A stretch of 40,331 nucleotides of DNA from assembly GCA_016213845.1 (NCBI GenBank), contig JACQZN010000118.1:1-40331 (forward strand). Direction: 5' to 3'. Within the stretch, counting starts at the first letter, position 1. Every line of letters begins with the position of its first letter. The notes under the pieces were generated by a model, which was not told where the DNA came from, did no database searches, and worked only from the letters and a program-made list of their open reading frames with translations. Shown here one piece after another: positions 33,239 to 40,331 of this stretch. The position numbers and the translations under genes are program-made. Origin of the DNA: Candidatus Wallbacteria bacterium. GTDB taxonomy: Bacteria > Muiribacteriota > UBA6191 > JACPRK01.

Positions 33239-34902
33239 AGCTCTCCCGCCGCGCGCTCCTGACCGGCTCACTGCCGCTGGCGGCAGGCGCTGCCGCGCTC
33301 TGGCGCTCGCGCCGCCTCGCGGCCGCATCTCCAAATGGAGTGGAAGGCTCCATCGTGGGGCCTGACTTCGACTCGGGGCATCTGCTCCGGTCCGGCGAGC
33401 TTCCGAAGCCCTCCGAGCGCGTCGAGGTGCCGGTCGCCATCTACGGCGGCGGAATCTCCGGACTCTCGGCGGCCTGGAAGCTCGCGCGCGCCGGCTTCCG
33501 AGACTTCCGGCTCTTCGAGCTCGAGCGCCGTCCGGGCGGGACCTCGGCCTACGGGCGCTCGCCCGTCACCGACTACCCGTGGGGCGCGCACTACGTGCCG
33601 GTCCCCGGCCCCGAGGCGAGCGCGGTGCGCGAGCTCTTCGGGGACCTGGGCGTCATCACCGGCCGGACCGCCGCCGGCGAGCCCATCTTCGACGAGCGCT
33701 ACCTCTGCTTCGCGCCGCACGAACGGCTCTTCCAGTACGGGCGCTGGCGCGAGGGGCTCTACCCCGCGCTGGGCGCCACCGCCGCGGACCTGGCCGAGCT
33801 CGCCGCCTTCCGCCGCGAGATGCGCCGCTACCGCCACCTGAAGGGCTCCGACGGACGCAAGGCCTTCACCTTGCCCATGGAGTCGAGCTCGCGCGATCCG
33901 GCGCTCCTGGCGCTCGATCGCATGTCGATGCGCCAGTATCTCGACTCGCTCGGGCTCTCATCGAGCCGGCTACGCTGGTACGTCGAGTACGCCTGCCGGG
34001 ACGACTACGGCTGCACGCTCGAGACCACCTCGGCCTGGGCAGGCGTCTTCTACTACGCCAGCCGCGCCGCCGATGACGATGAGGACGAGAGGCCGCGTGG
34101 CGGCTCGCAAGGCCCTTCCGAGGCCGGCCAGGTGCTGACGTGGCCCGCGGGCAACGGCTGGATCGTGCGCCGATTGGAGGAGCGCTTCCGTGATCGGATC
34201 TCGCCGAGGAGCCTGGTCTGTCGCGTGCGAGTGGGGCGAGGCGACCGGGTCGAGGCCGACGTCTTCGACCTTGCGAGTCGTCGGATGAAAACAGTCGTTT
34301 CGCGCTGCGCCATCCTGGCGCTGCCGAAGTACGTGGTGGCTCGGTTGATGCCGGACACCGGGCCGTGGCAGGAGTTCACGTACTCCCCGTGGGTCGTCGC
34401 CAACGTCTGGGTCGACGCCCTGCCGCAGGGCCGCGGCGCTCCGCCCAGCTGGGACAACGTCTTCCACGCCAGCGAATCGCTCGGCTACATCACGGCCACC
34501 CACCAGCATCTCTCGGGCCGCACGGGCGCCAGCGTCCTGACCTGGTACCTGCCGCTTTGTCGCGAGGAGCCCGCCGCTGCCCGGGCGCGAATGCTCGCGA
34601 CGCCCTGGGAGGAGTGGCGCCGCCAGATCGTGGCCGACCTTTCTCGCGGCCACCCCGGTATCGAGCGTGACATCCGCCGCATCGACGTCATGCTCTGGGG
34701 CCACGCGATGGTCCGCCCCACGCCCGGCTTCATCTGGAGCCCCGCGCGCCAGGCCTCTGCAGCGCTCCCGAGCGGCCCAGTCTTCTTCGCCCACGCCGAT
34801 CTCTCCGGCCTCCCGCTCTTCGAGGAAGCCCAATACAGAGGCATCGCCGCCGCCGAGCGCGCCCTGACCGCCCTGCGCATTCCGTTCCAGTCCTCGCTCT
34901 AG
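33235..34902 (+). CDS. Tat-secreted FAD-dependent amine oxidase-like oxidoreductase
   Basis: The 555-residue protein begins with a twin-arginine signal (SRRALLTGSLPLAAGAAAL, residues 4-22), so it is exported folded with its cofactor. The FAD-binding motif is IYGGGISGLSAAW (69-81), followed by LFELERRPGGTSAYG. A second dinucleotide-type strand AILALPKYVV lies near residue 360, and FAHADLSGLPLFEEAQYRG near the end fits the closing FAD motif. It resembles flavin amine oxidases and carotenoid-desaturase-like enzymes. The start overlaps the glycosyltransferase stop (ATGA). Some relatives sit beside spermidine-synthase genes, but none is present here. Confidence 0.88.
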   Translation: MKLSRRALLTGSLPLAAGAAALWRSRRLAAASPNGVEGSIVGPDFDSGHLLRSGELPKPSERVEVPVAIYGGGISGLSAAWKLARAGFRDFRLFELERRPGGTSAYGRSPVTDYPWGAHYVPVPGPEASAVRELFGDLGVITGRTAAGEPIFDERYLCFAPHERLFQYGRWREGLYPALGATAADLAELAAFRREMRRYRHLKGSDGRKAFTLPMESSSRDPALLALDRMSMRQYLDSLGLSSSRLRWYVEYACRDDYGCTLETTSAWAGVFYYASRAADDDEDERPRGGSQGPSEAGQVLTWPAGNGWIVRRLEERFRDRISPRSLVCRVRVGRGDRVEADVFDLASRRMKTVVSRCAILALPKYVVARLMPDTGPWQEFTYSPWVVANVWVDALPQGRGAPPSWDNVFHASESLGYITATHQHLSGRTGASVLTWYLPLCREEPAAARARMLATPWEEWRRQIVADLSRGHPGIERDIRRIDVMLWGHAMVRPTPGFIWSPARQASAALPSGPVFFAHADLSGLPLFEEAQYRGIAAAERALTALRIPFQSSL

Positions 34903-35082
34903 CGAGCTCGAGGAGCGCCTCCTCTGTCGCGACCGTCCGGCGTACCTCAATCAGCCGGTGGCGGACCCGTGGCAGCCGATGAACGCCAAAGGTGCAGAAA
35001 GATTACGACCTGCAACACCTCGAAACACTGGCCCAGGTCACGGAGCGCGCCCAAACCTGGGGCTGACCCGCCAACCCCTCTC

Positions 35083-35937
35083 CTAGCTCGCGCCGCAGGC
35101 CTCCTCGCTCAGGGCCCAGAGCTGGGCGGCCAGCGCATCGTCCATCGCGTGGCGCGAACGCCGGGCGGTCTTGCAGTCCATCCAGTATTCGCCCGTCACT
35201 GCGGCGCAATCGGGACTGGCGGCCAGGTAGACGAGCGTCTCGGCGCCCTTCTCGGGCGTGCGAGCCACCAGCGCCATCGCGGCGCCGATCACGAAGCGCG
35301 CGATGGGGCCGTTGTTCATCCCGAAGCCGGTCGCCACGAACCCCGGATGGAAGCAGTTGGCTGTGACTCCAGTGCCCTGCAGCCTGCGCGAAAGCTCTCG
35401 CGTGAAGAGAATGTTGGCCAGCTTCGTGGCGCCGTAGACGTCGAAGCCGGCCCGCCCCGACGGGCGCTTGGCCCAGTCCTCGACATCTGGCTTGCCCCTG
35501 AAGTGCGCGTGGCTGGAGGTGCTCACGACCCGTGCACCCGGCGCCTTGCGCAACAGCTCGAGCAGCTCCCTCGTCAGCAGGAAGTAGCTCAGGTGGTTGA
35601 GGGCGAAGGTCATCTCGAAGCCATCAGCGCTGAGCTGGTGCGTCTGGTAGAGCCCGCCCGCGTTGTTCGCCAGCACGTCCAGCCGATCGTGCTTTTGGCG
35701 ATAGGCCGCGGCCACCGCGCGGATGTCGGCCAGCCGCGAGAGATCGCCGAGCAGCACCTCCGGCCTGGTGCCGCCCGCGACCTCGAGCTCTCGCGCTACC
35801 CGTTCCGTCTTCTCCGGATTGCGCCCGACGATGGTGAGCAACGCCCCTCGTCTGGCCAGCTCCAATGCCGCGGCCTTCCCAATGCCCTCGGTGGCTCCAG
35901 TGAGTAGGATTGACTTGCCCTCGAGCGGTCTCGCCAT
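35083..35937 (-). CDS. short-chain dehydrogenase/reductase
   Basis: The 284-residue protein is a classical Rossmann SDR: TGATEGIG (13-20) for the cofactor, NNAG (91-94), serines at 139-142 and the catalytic YGATK (Y168, K172). The closest plan is that of retinol-dehydrogenase/WW-domain-oxidoreductase-like SDRs (CFHPGFVATGFG after the active site). The residue pattern GRNPEKTE after the second strand suggests NADP. The substrate is unknown. AGGAGG lies about 4 bases before the ATG. Its 180-base downstream gap to the oxidoreductase gene shows nothing clear. Confidence 0.93.
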   Translation of the reverse strand: MARPLEGKSILLTGATEGIGKAAALELARRGALLTIVGRNPEKTERVARELEVAGGTRPEVLLGDLSRLADIRAVAAAYRQKHDRLDVLANNAGGLYQTHQLSADGFEMTFALNHLSYFLLTRELLELLRKAPGARVVSTSSHAHFRGKPDVEDWAKRPSGRAGFDVYGATKLANILFTRELSRRLQGTGVTANCFHPGFVATGFGMNNGPIARFVIGAAMALVARTPEKGAETLVYLAASPDCAAVTGEYWMDCKTARRSRHAMDDALAAQLWALSEEACGAS

Positions 35938-36041
35938 CGGTCCTCCTTGGTCGGCGCCGGATTGTACCTCATCGCGGTCCGAGGATGAGGCCGCGCGGCT
36001 CGCGGACGCTCAGGCATCGATCGCCGGGGAAGGCGATCTGC

Positions 36042-37433
36042 TCAGGGCTTTACGCACGCCAGCGAGTCGACGCCGGCTTCCCGCCAGGCGGCCAGCAGCC
36101 GGTCGCCTTGCGAGGAGAGTTGCTCCGCGGCCCGGACCGAGGCGAGCTCGACGGTGGCGGCTTGCTCGCCCAGCCGCCGGATCAGCAAGCGCCCGTCCTT
36201 CTCGAGCGCCTGCACCGTCGCCGTGGCTGCGCTCAGCGAGACGCCGGATTCTTCGCCGAGCGACTCGAGGCTCTCCGCGTCGAGGTAGCAAAGCCGGCCG
36301 GAGGTCGTGAGCGCCCGGAGCAGCCCACCCTCGACCCAGAGCCCCGCGAGACCGCCCGGCAGCTGAAGCGCTTCGCCGCATCCGGGACCACAGTAGCGGC
36401 ACAGGACCAGGAGCCGTTCTCCCGAGACGAAGATGCGCCGGGAGCCGATGACGGCCGCGCGGGCGATCCCTCCCAGGCGAGTCTTCCAGACCGACTTGCC
36501 GCTCGGGAGCGAGACCAGCTCGAGGACTTCCTGCTGGCCGCTGTAGAGCGCCAGTCCACCAGCCGCGGCCAGGACGCGGCGGCCGGTCTTCGGGACCAGA
36601 GTGTTCATCTTCACGTCGGCACCGACCGGATCGGCGCCAAAGGCACGGGCGGGCCGCAGGTCGACCACCTTGGAATCGCCGCCCAGGCTGACGCCACCGG
36701 GCGCGGTGCCCAGCACTCGAACGCTTTGGTCGGCAGCTTCGAGCCTCTCGACTCGCTTCGTGGAGCCCGAGGCTGCATCGAGGATCTCGAGCTCTCCGTT
36801 GCGCGACAGGACGGCAACGCATCCGGGGAAGACTGCCACGGCCAGCGACTGCTCCCTCCTGGCGCGCGGGAAAGGGCGCGACCAGACGAGTGCCCCGTTG
36901 GACCGCCGCAGACCGCACAGGTGGCCGGAACTGTCGCCCCGTGTCAGCACGACAATCGGGTCCCTGTTACTTCCCTCGCCCGCCACGGCGGCCAGCACCG
37001 GACGTTCAGGCAGCTTCGCGATCCAGTCCGGGGACTCGATGGACATGGAGCCGCCACGCACCGAGGCGCTTGTGCGCATCGCGGGCAGCTTGGGCGCAGG
37101 GTCCCAGAGCCGGACGCTTTCGCGCGGGCTGGCGGTGGACCCAAGGATGGCCCCGACCGTGGGGAACACGAAGACCGCCAACGCGAAGAAGCCGAGGAAG
37201 GCTCGCCCCAGCCGAGCCTGCGCGGGAGTGGTCGTGGGCGGGTGAATCAACGGAAGGGTGAGCCGCCGCGCGCCTCCGCAACCCGGCACGCCGCACTTTC
37301 CGGCGCTCCGCCAGCAGGTCATGTGGTGCGGCATCCGGCACGTCGCGCACGCCGCCAGCGGCGTTCCCATCGCCAAGGTCTGCGCGCATGACGGGCACTG
37401 GCTCTCGGGCTTCAAGATCAGGATCTCGAACAT
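36042..37433 (-). CDS. prokaryotic RING-like zinc finger, transmembrane, beta-propeller protein
   Basis: The start is taken at ATG 37433; 463 residues. Residues 13-52 carry a zinc-ligand set CPSC (13, 16), CATC (29, 32), H36/H37, C40, C47 and C52, matching prokaryotic RING family 1 spacing. One transmembrane helix lies at about 76-98. The rest (about 130-463) is a chain of short beta blocks with propeller-like repeats (VLTRGDSSGHLCGLRRSNGA, VFPGCVAVLSRNGELEILDA, AGGLALYSGQQEVLELV), probably a PQQ/WD-like propeller outside the cytoplasm. An upstream in-frame extension to 37565 would include the half palindrome. RING-type proteins bind partners; ubiquitin-like activity is not implied. Confidence 0.78.
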   Translation of the reverse strand: MFEILILKPESQCPSCAQTLAMGTPLAACATCRMPHHMTCWRSAGKCGVPGCGGARRLTLPLIHPPTTTPAQARLGRAFLGFFALAVFVFPTVGAILGSTASPRESVRLWDPAPKLPAMRTSASVRGGSMSIESPDWIAKLPERPVLAAVAGEGSNRDPIVVLTRGDSSGHLCGLRRSNGALVWSRPFPRARREQSLAVAVFPGCVAVLSRNGELEILDAASGSTKRVERLEAADQSVRVLGTAPGGVSLGGDSKVVDLRPARAFGADPVGADVKMNTLVPKTGRRVLAAAGGLALYSGQQEVLELVSLPSGKSVWKTRLGGIARAAVIGSRRIFVSGERLLVLCRYCGPGCGEALQLPGGLAGLWVEGGLLRALTTSGRLCYLDAESLESLGEESGVSLSAATATVQALEKDGRLLIRRLGEQAATVELASVRAAEQLSSQGDRLLAAWREAGVDSLACVKP

Positions 37434-37748
37434 GCCTCTCGCCCTCACAACGCGCCTTCCCTTCCGCGGGCCCCGCGACTGCCGGCGGTGAAACCCCGTG
37501 GCGTCTACCTGTACCGGGTTTTCCGCCGCGAGCTGTCCCGCCCGCGCGCGGGGACGGCCGCTCACTCGCCCTTGGCGGGCTCGGATCCGGGTGAGGGGCC
37601 GGCGAAGCGGTCGGAGTTGCCGCTGGCGCCGGATTCTCGGGATCGACTCCCATGGTATGGTGAACGCACGTGGGATTGTCGGTTCGCGTTCGGCCGATGC
37701 AGAGCAGTGCGGCCTGCAGGAGGCTCGGAGCGTGACACCGGCTGAACG
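37434..37748. other. 315-base intergenic region with a half palindromic repeat
   Basis: This is the divergent region between the RING-propeller gene (minus) and the first right-edge unknown gene (plus). It contains the 26-base repeat at 37498-37523. The minus frame is open to 37565, so part may be coding if the RING gene starts earlier. No convincing promoter or RNA gene is seen. Confidence 0.5.
37498..37523 (+). repeat. half copy of the palindromic element
   Basis: These 26 bases are identical to the left arm at 28672-28697, and the identity extends through three C residues on the left. No opposite arm follows. Read on the minus strand it gives ENPVQVDATGF, the same peptide frame as in the HEAT gene. 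Confidence 0.9.
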
Positions 37749-39080
37749 ATGACAGGCACAAGCAAGTCAAACCCGGTTTCCCCATCGCCCGAAGACGCGG
37801 CGCCTCCCCGCAAGCAGAATGGCGTCGTCGAAATCGTCTTCACGAGGTGGATGAGCGTTGCTCTGGTCGCCTGTCTGGTCGGCCCGTGGGGGATGCTCGC
37901 CGTATGGTGGGTTCGAAGCAGCGTTCCGGGCCAAAAGGTGAACGCGGAGCTCTTGGGCGGGCTGCCTGTCTCCGACCGTGGCGTGATCCGCGGAAAGCCC
38001 GGGCCTTGGGGACAGCTCGAGTGCTCCACCGTGTTCACCGAACTTCCGACGAACGGTGGTAACACCGACACACTTCCTCCCAATCGTTGGGCATTCGGCA
38101 AGGCCACGCGAGAAGCCGCGCTCACAGTGCTCCGGAAGGCAGGCGTCACTCCGACCCAGCTCCAAACGCTGGCGCGCAGCGAAGCCTGGAAAGCAGATCC
38201 GGACGGCGTTCTCTGGCTGCATCCCAGCGCTGATTCGGTCCTGAGTCTCACCGCAGAAGTTCGTGCCTCCCTCTACTCTGCGCTGGAGCAAATCGGAGCG
38301 AACCGCCCCCTGAGAAAGCGCTATGCGTGTGCCGTCGACCGAGTGGACGAATGGTGTCGCGACAGCGGATTGCCGGAGCAGTACGTCCGGCTGTTCAGGC
38401 ATCTGCTCTATCGCAGGGATGGCTACTATGTCTTCGAGGACCTGTCGTCGGCCTTGAGCACGATCCCCAGTCCTCAGCTTCAACGACTGTTTGTACGGAT
38501 GGTCACCCGGCAAGAGTCGATCATGGCCAACTTGGTCGTGCTGCCAAGCTCGGACGTGGAGCAAATCAGTGCGTACTGGGAAGTGGGCCGGCAGTCGAAG
38601 GGATTGAAGGAGCTCCTGAGGGCGCTACGGCGACTGCCCGGCGGCGGGAAGGTCGATGTTACCCACCTCTTGCCACCACTGGCTCGAGACCTGATGCATG
38701 CGGTACCTCACGACTCGGCTCCCACGAGCACTTCCGCGCGGGCGGATGCTTCAGGCACCTGGACGTCGCTGAACTTCTTCCTCGCCGTGCCCGACCAACG
38801 GTTTCTGGACCCGATCCTCGCCAGCAAAGAGCTCCAGTCCAAGTACACCCCCTTGGAACGACCAAAGAGATTGGGGGATCTCATTGTCTTCATGGACGCC
38901 AACAACAACATCGTGCACATGGCCACGTATCTGGCCCAGGATCTCGTGTTCTCCAGAGTGGGAGACGCCAGCGGCTATTGCTGGGTGATCACGACTCTGG
39001 ATTCGCTGGTCGGGCGGTTTCAAGTCGAGCACTCCCCCTTACGATTCCGCGTTGCCTTCTCTCGTTCGCTACAATTGTAA
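37749..39080 (+). CDS. unknown membrane-anchored protein, first of a tandem pair
   Basis: The 443-residue protein has a short cytoplasmic N-terminus, one transmembrane helix (about 34-55, WMSVALVACLVGPWGMLAVWWV) and an outer domain with no recognised family. Blocks shared in order with the next gene are GPWGQLECSTVFTELP (86-100), PPNRWAFG, GVLWLHPSADSVLSL, DRVDEWCRDSGLPEQYVRLFRHL and VLPSSDVEQISAYW. The C-terminal 150 residues are beyond the window in the paralog. The ribosome site is weak. Base use is less GC-rich than in the left part of the window. Confidence 0.75.
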   Translation: MTGTSKSNPVSPSPEDAAPPRKQNGVVEIVFTRWMSVALVACLVGPWGMLAVWWVRSSVPGQKVNAELLGGLPVSDRGVIRGKPGPWGQLECSTVFTELPTNGGNTDTLPPNRWAFGKATREAALTVLRKAGVTPTQLQTLARSEAWKADPDGVLWLHPSADSVLSLTAEVRASLYSALEQIGANRPLRKRYACAVDRVDEWCRDSGLPEQYVRLFRHLLYRRDGYYVFEDLSSALSTIPSPQLQRLFVRMVTRQESIMANLVVLPSSDVEQISAYWEVGRQSKGLKELLRALRRLPGGGKVDVTHLLPPLARDLMHAVPHDSAPTSTSARADASGTWTSLNFFLAVPDQRFLDPILASKELQSKYTPLERPKRLGDLIVFMDANNNIVHMATYLAQDLVFSRVGDASGYCWVITTLDSLVGRFQVEHSPLRFRVAFSRSLQL

Positions 39081-39419
39081 CCTGAGAGCCCTGGCGGTAT
39101 CGTGTTTCGGTGTCAAAAATCGTTACGGTGGCGATAGGCTGCAGAGCGTTTCACGTGGTATGGAGCTTGCCTATCGATAACTGCGCCGATTCGCTCGCGG
39201 CACCGTCGGCGTCATGGCCAAGGGAAACCGAACAGTTCTCTTGCTCAAGCTCCAACCCGAAGTTCTGGCCGCCCCAGCCCTTGTACGTCCAGGGAAATGT
39301 ACCGTCCGTTCTCAGGACACACCGTCATGGAATCGGACTACCTGGCTTGGCCCGAGTAGGCCGTTGCGCGATTGTTCGGAGTTGTGGCTAGACGGCCAGC
39401 AACCGATTGCCGCTCCCGC
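39081..39419. other. 339-base gap between the tandem paralogs
   Basis: No supported gene lies here. The first 110 bases are AT-richer than the surroundings (runs such as TCAAAAATCG and CTATCGATAACTG) and could hold a promoter for the second paralog, but no consensus pair is convincing. Short open frames show no family features. Confidence 0.5.
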
Positions 39420-40331
39420 ATGCCGATGACCTGGAAGGGAATCTCCCACCGACTGGGGTTGTTTTTGACGACGACCCCGGATTCGCCCCGCGCTCCAGGT
39501 CGATTCGTCGAGGTTCGGGTCGTACTTCCCAAGGGCTCGGTCCAACTGCTGGTCCTGCTCCTGGTCGCACCCTGGGCATACATGGCCGTTTGCTGGATGG
39601 CCTACGACGTGCTCTTTCGATCTGCCTCGGTGCCGCTTTCGGACTGGAAGCCAGAGCGGTGCGCCGTATCCACCCTGGGGCGCCAGGGTCCTTGGGGACA
39701 GATCAAGTCCACCGCCATCTTCACCGAGGTGCCGGAGGAATGGATCGATGCCGGGCAAGTTCCGCCGAATCGCTGGTTCTTTGGCCGCGTGCCGAAGGTT
39801 CAAGTCAAATCGCTGTTCAGGCGAGCGGGGCTGGACGCAGAGCTGTTGCAGGCACTGAACCGAGAGGAGATCTGGGAGACGACGTCCGAGGGGCTCTGGG
39901 TCAAGCCCAGCAATGACACGGTTCTCACTATGCCTCCGAGGGCCCGAGCCATGATCTACGAGGTGCTGAGTGGTTACGCCGAAAACCCTCGGCAACGAGA
40001 CGTGCACGTCGCTGGCGCCGACCGACTGACCGAGTGGACTCGCGACAGCGGACTCCCTCGTCAATGCGTGGACCTGTTCCGGCAGCTCGCTTATTCTCGC
40101 GACGACACTGTGATTTTTGCCGACTTGGAGCCGGTCCTCGCCCTGCTCCCGGGAAGCGAGCTCGACAGGAAGTTCGCCGGCATGGTGTCCCGGCATGACA
40201 CGCTCATGGCAGAGGTCGTCGTCTTGCCCGACTCGGATACAGCCCGACTCACTGCCTACTGGGGGGTCGGCGGGCGCCGGGAGGTCGTGGGGGCCCTCGT
40301 AAAATCCGTTCGGCGGTTTCCGGGGGGCGGC
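39420..40331 (+). CDS. unknown membrane-anchored protein, second of a tandem pair, 3' end cut
   Basis: The frame is open from ATG 39420 (or 39426, two codons later) to the window edge; 304 residues are visible. One transmembrane helix lies at about 40-59 (VQLLVLLLVAPWAYMAVCWM). It is collinear with the upstream protein: GPWGQIKSTAIFTEVP, PPNRWFFG, GLWVKPSNDTVLTMP, DRLTEWTRDSGLPRQCVDLFRQL, VLPDSDTARLTAYWGVG and RRFPGGG, where the sequence stops. No family is recognised. The shared blocks and identical topology indicate a duplication. No clear ribosome site is seen. Confidence 0.75.
   Translation, partial: MPMTWKGISHRLGLFLTTTPDSPRAPGRFVEVRVVLPKGSVQLLVLLLVAPWAYMAVCWMAYDVLFRSASVPLSDWKPERCAVSTLGRQGPWGQIKSTAIFTEVPEEWIDAGQVPPNRWFFGRVPKVQVKSLFRRAGLDAELLQALNREEIWETTSEGLWVKPSNDTVLTMPPRARAMIYEVLSGYAENPRQRDVHVAGADRLTEWTRDSGLPRQCVDLFRQLAYSRDDTVIFADLEPVLALLPGSELDRKFAGMVSRHDTLMAEVVVLPDSDTARLTAYWGVGGRREVVGALVKSVRRFPGGG

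Noticed and set aside
30096..33334. Long minus-strand open frames opposite the radical SAM and glycosyltransferase genes
   Set aside because: These are antisense shadows of genes with clear motifs; the translations show compositional bias only.
39110..39391. 93-residue open frame between the tandem paralogs
   Set aside because: It has no ribosome site, no family resemblance and overlaps the region where only spacer sequence is expected.

Overview
The window is about 40 kb of GC-rich DNA packed with genes on both strands. No rRNA, tRNA, insertion sequence or CRISPR array was seen. The gene content suggests a Gram-negative environmental bacterium, most plausibly Acidobacteriota or a similarly deep-branching phylum. 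The signs are a core cluster rpsB-tsf-pyrH-frr-uppS-cdsA-rseP with proS nearby, membrane-anchored Ser/Thr kinases, several B12-type radical SAM enzymes, a Tat-secreted flavoenzyme, HEAT-repeat and prokaryotic RING proteins, and good Shine-Dalgarno sites with frequent GTG starts. The phylum is inferred, not proven.

Layout. 1-2018: end of a membrane protein and an HpnP-like radical SAM protein. 2052-4668 (minus): a tight operon of a coiled-coil membrane protein, a nucleotidyltransferase-like protein, a TPM-domain protein and LemA. 4802-5044: a small protein. 5059-6675 (minus): a two-domain protein that looks like a CARF plus PD-(D/E)XK nuclease of the Card1/Can2 (DUF1887) kind, with no CRISPR genes nearby. 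6812-10624 (minus): a three-module peptidoglycan hydrolase and a membrane-anchored metallophosphoesterase. 10793-13324: a Ser/Thr kinase with a large C-terminal region outside the membrane. 13347-19719: the translation and envelope core cluster, preceded by a clear promoter; dxr, often found here, is absent. 19937-24696: a secreted catalase-like protein, a second kinase and a radical SAM protein, lying between rseP and proS. 24767-26473: proS. 26608-27944 (minus): a stand-alone secretin N-domain protein and two cyclic-nucleotide-binding proteins. 28072-29286: a tail-anchored HEAT-repeat protein carrying a perfect palindromic element in frame. 29283-30099 (minus): two single-domain response regulators. 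30198-34902: a translationally coupled operon of radical SAM enzyme, GT39-like glycosyltransferase and Tat-secreted FAD oxidoreductase. 35083-35937 (minus): a short-chain dehydrogenase. 36042-37433 (minus): a RING-like zinc-finger, transmembrane and beta-propeller protein. 37749-40331: two tandem paralogous membrane proteins of unknown family, the second cut by the window edge.

The most interesting points are the orphan CARF-like nuclease, the palindromic element that has entered a coding sequence (half of it recurs 9 kb away), the uncharacterised radical SAM/glycosyltransferase/flavoenzyme operon, the RING-propeller protein, and the tandem unknown family at the right edge.
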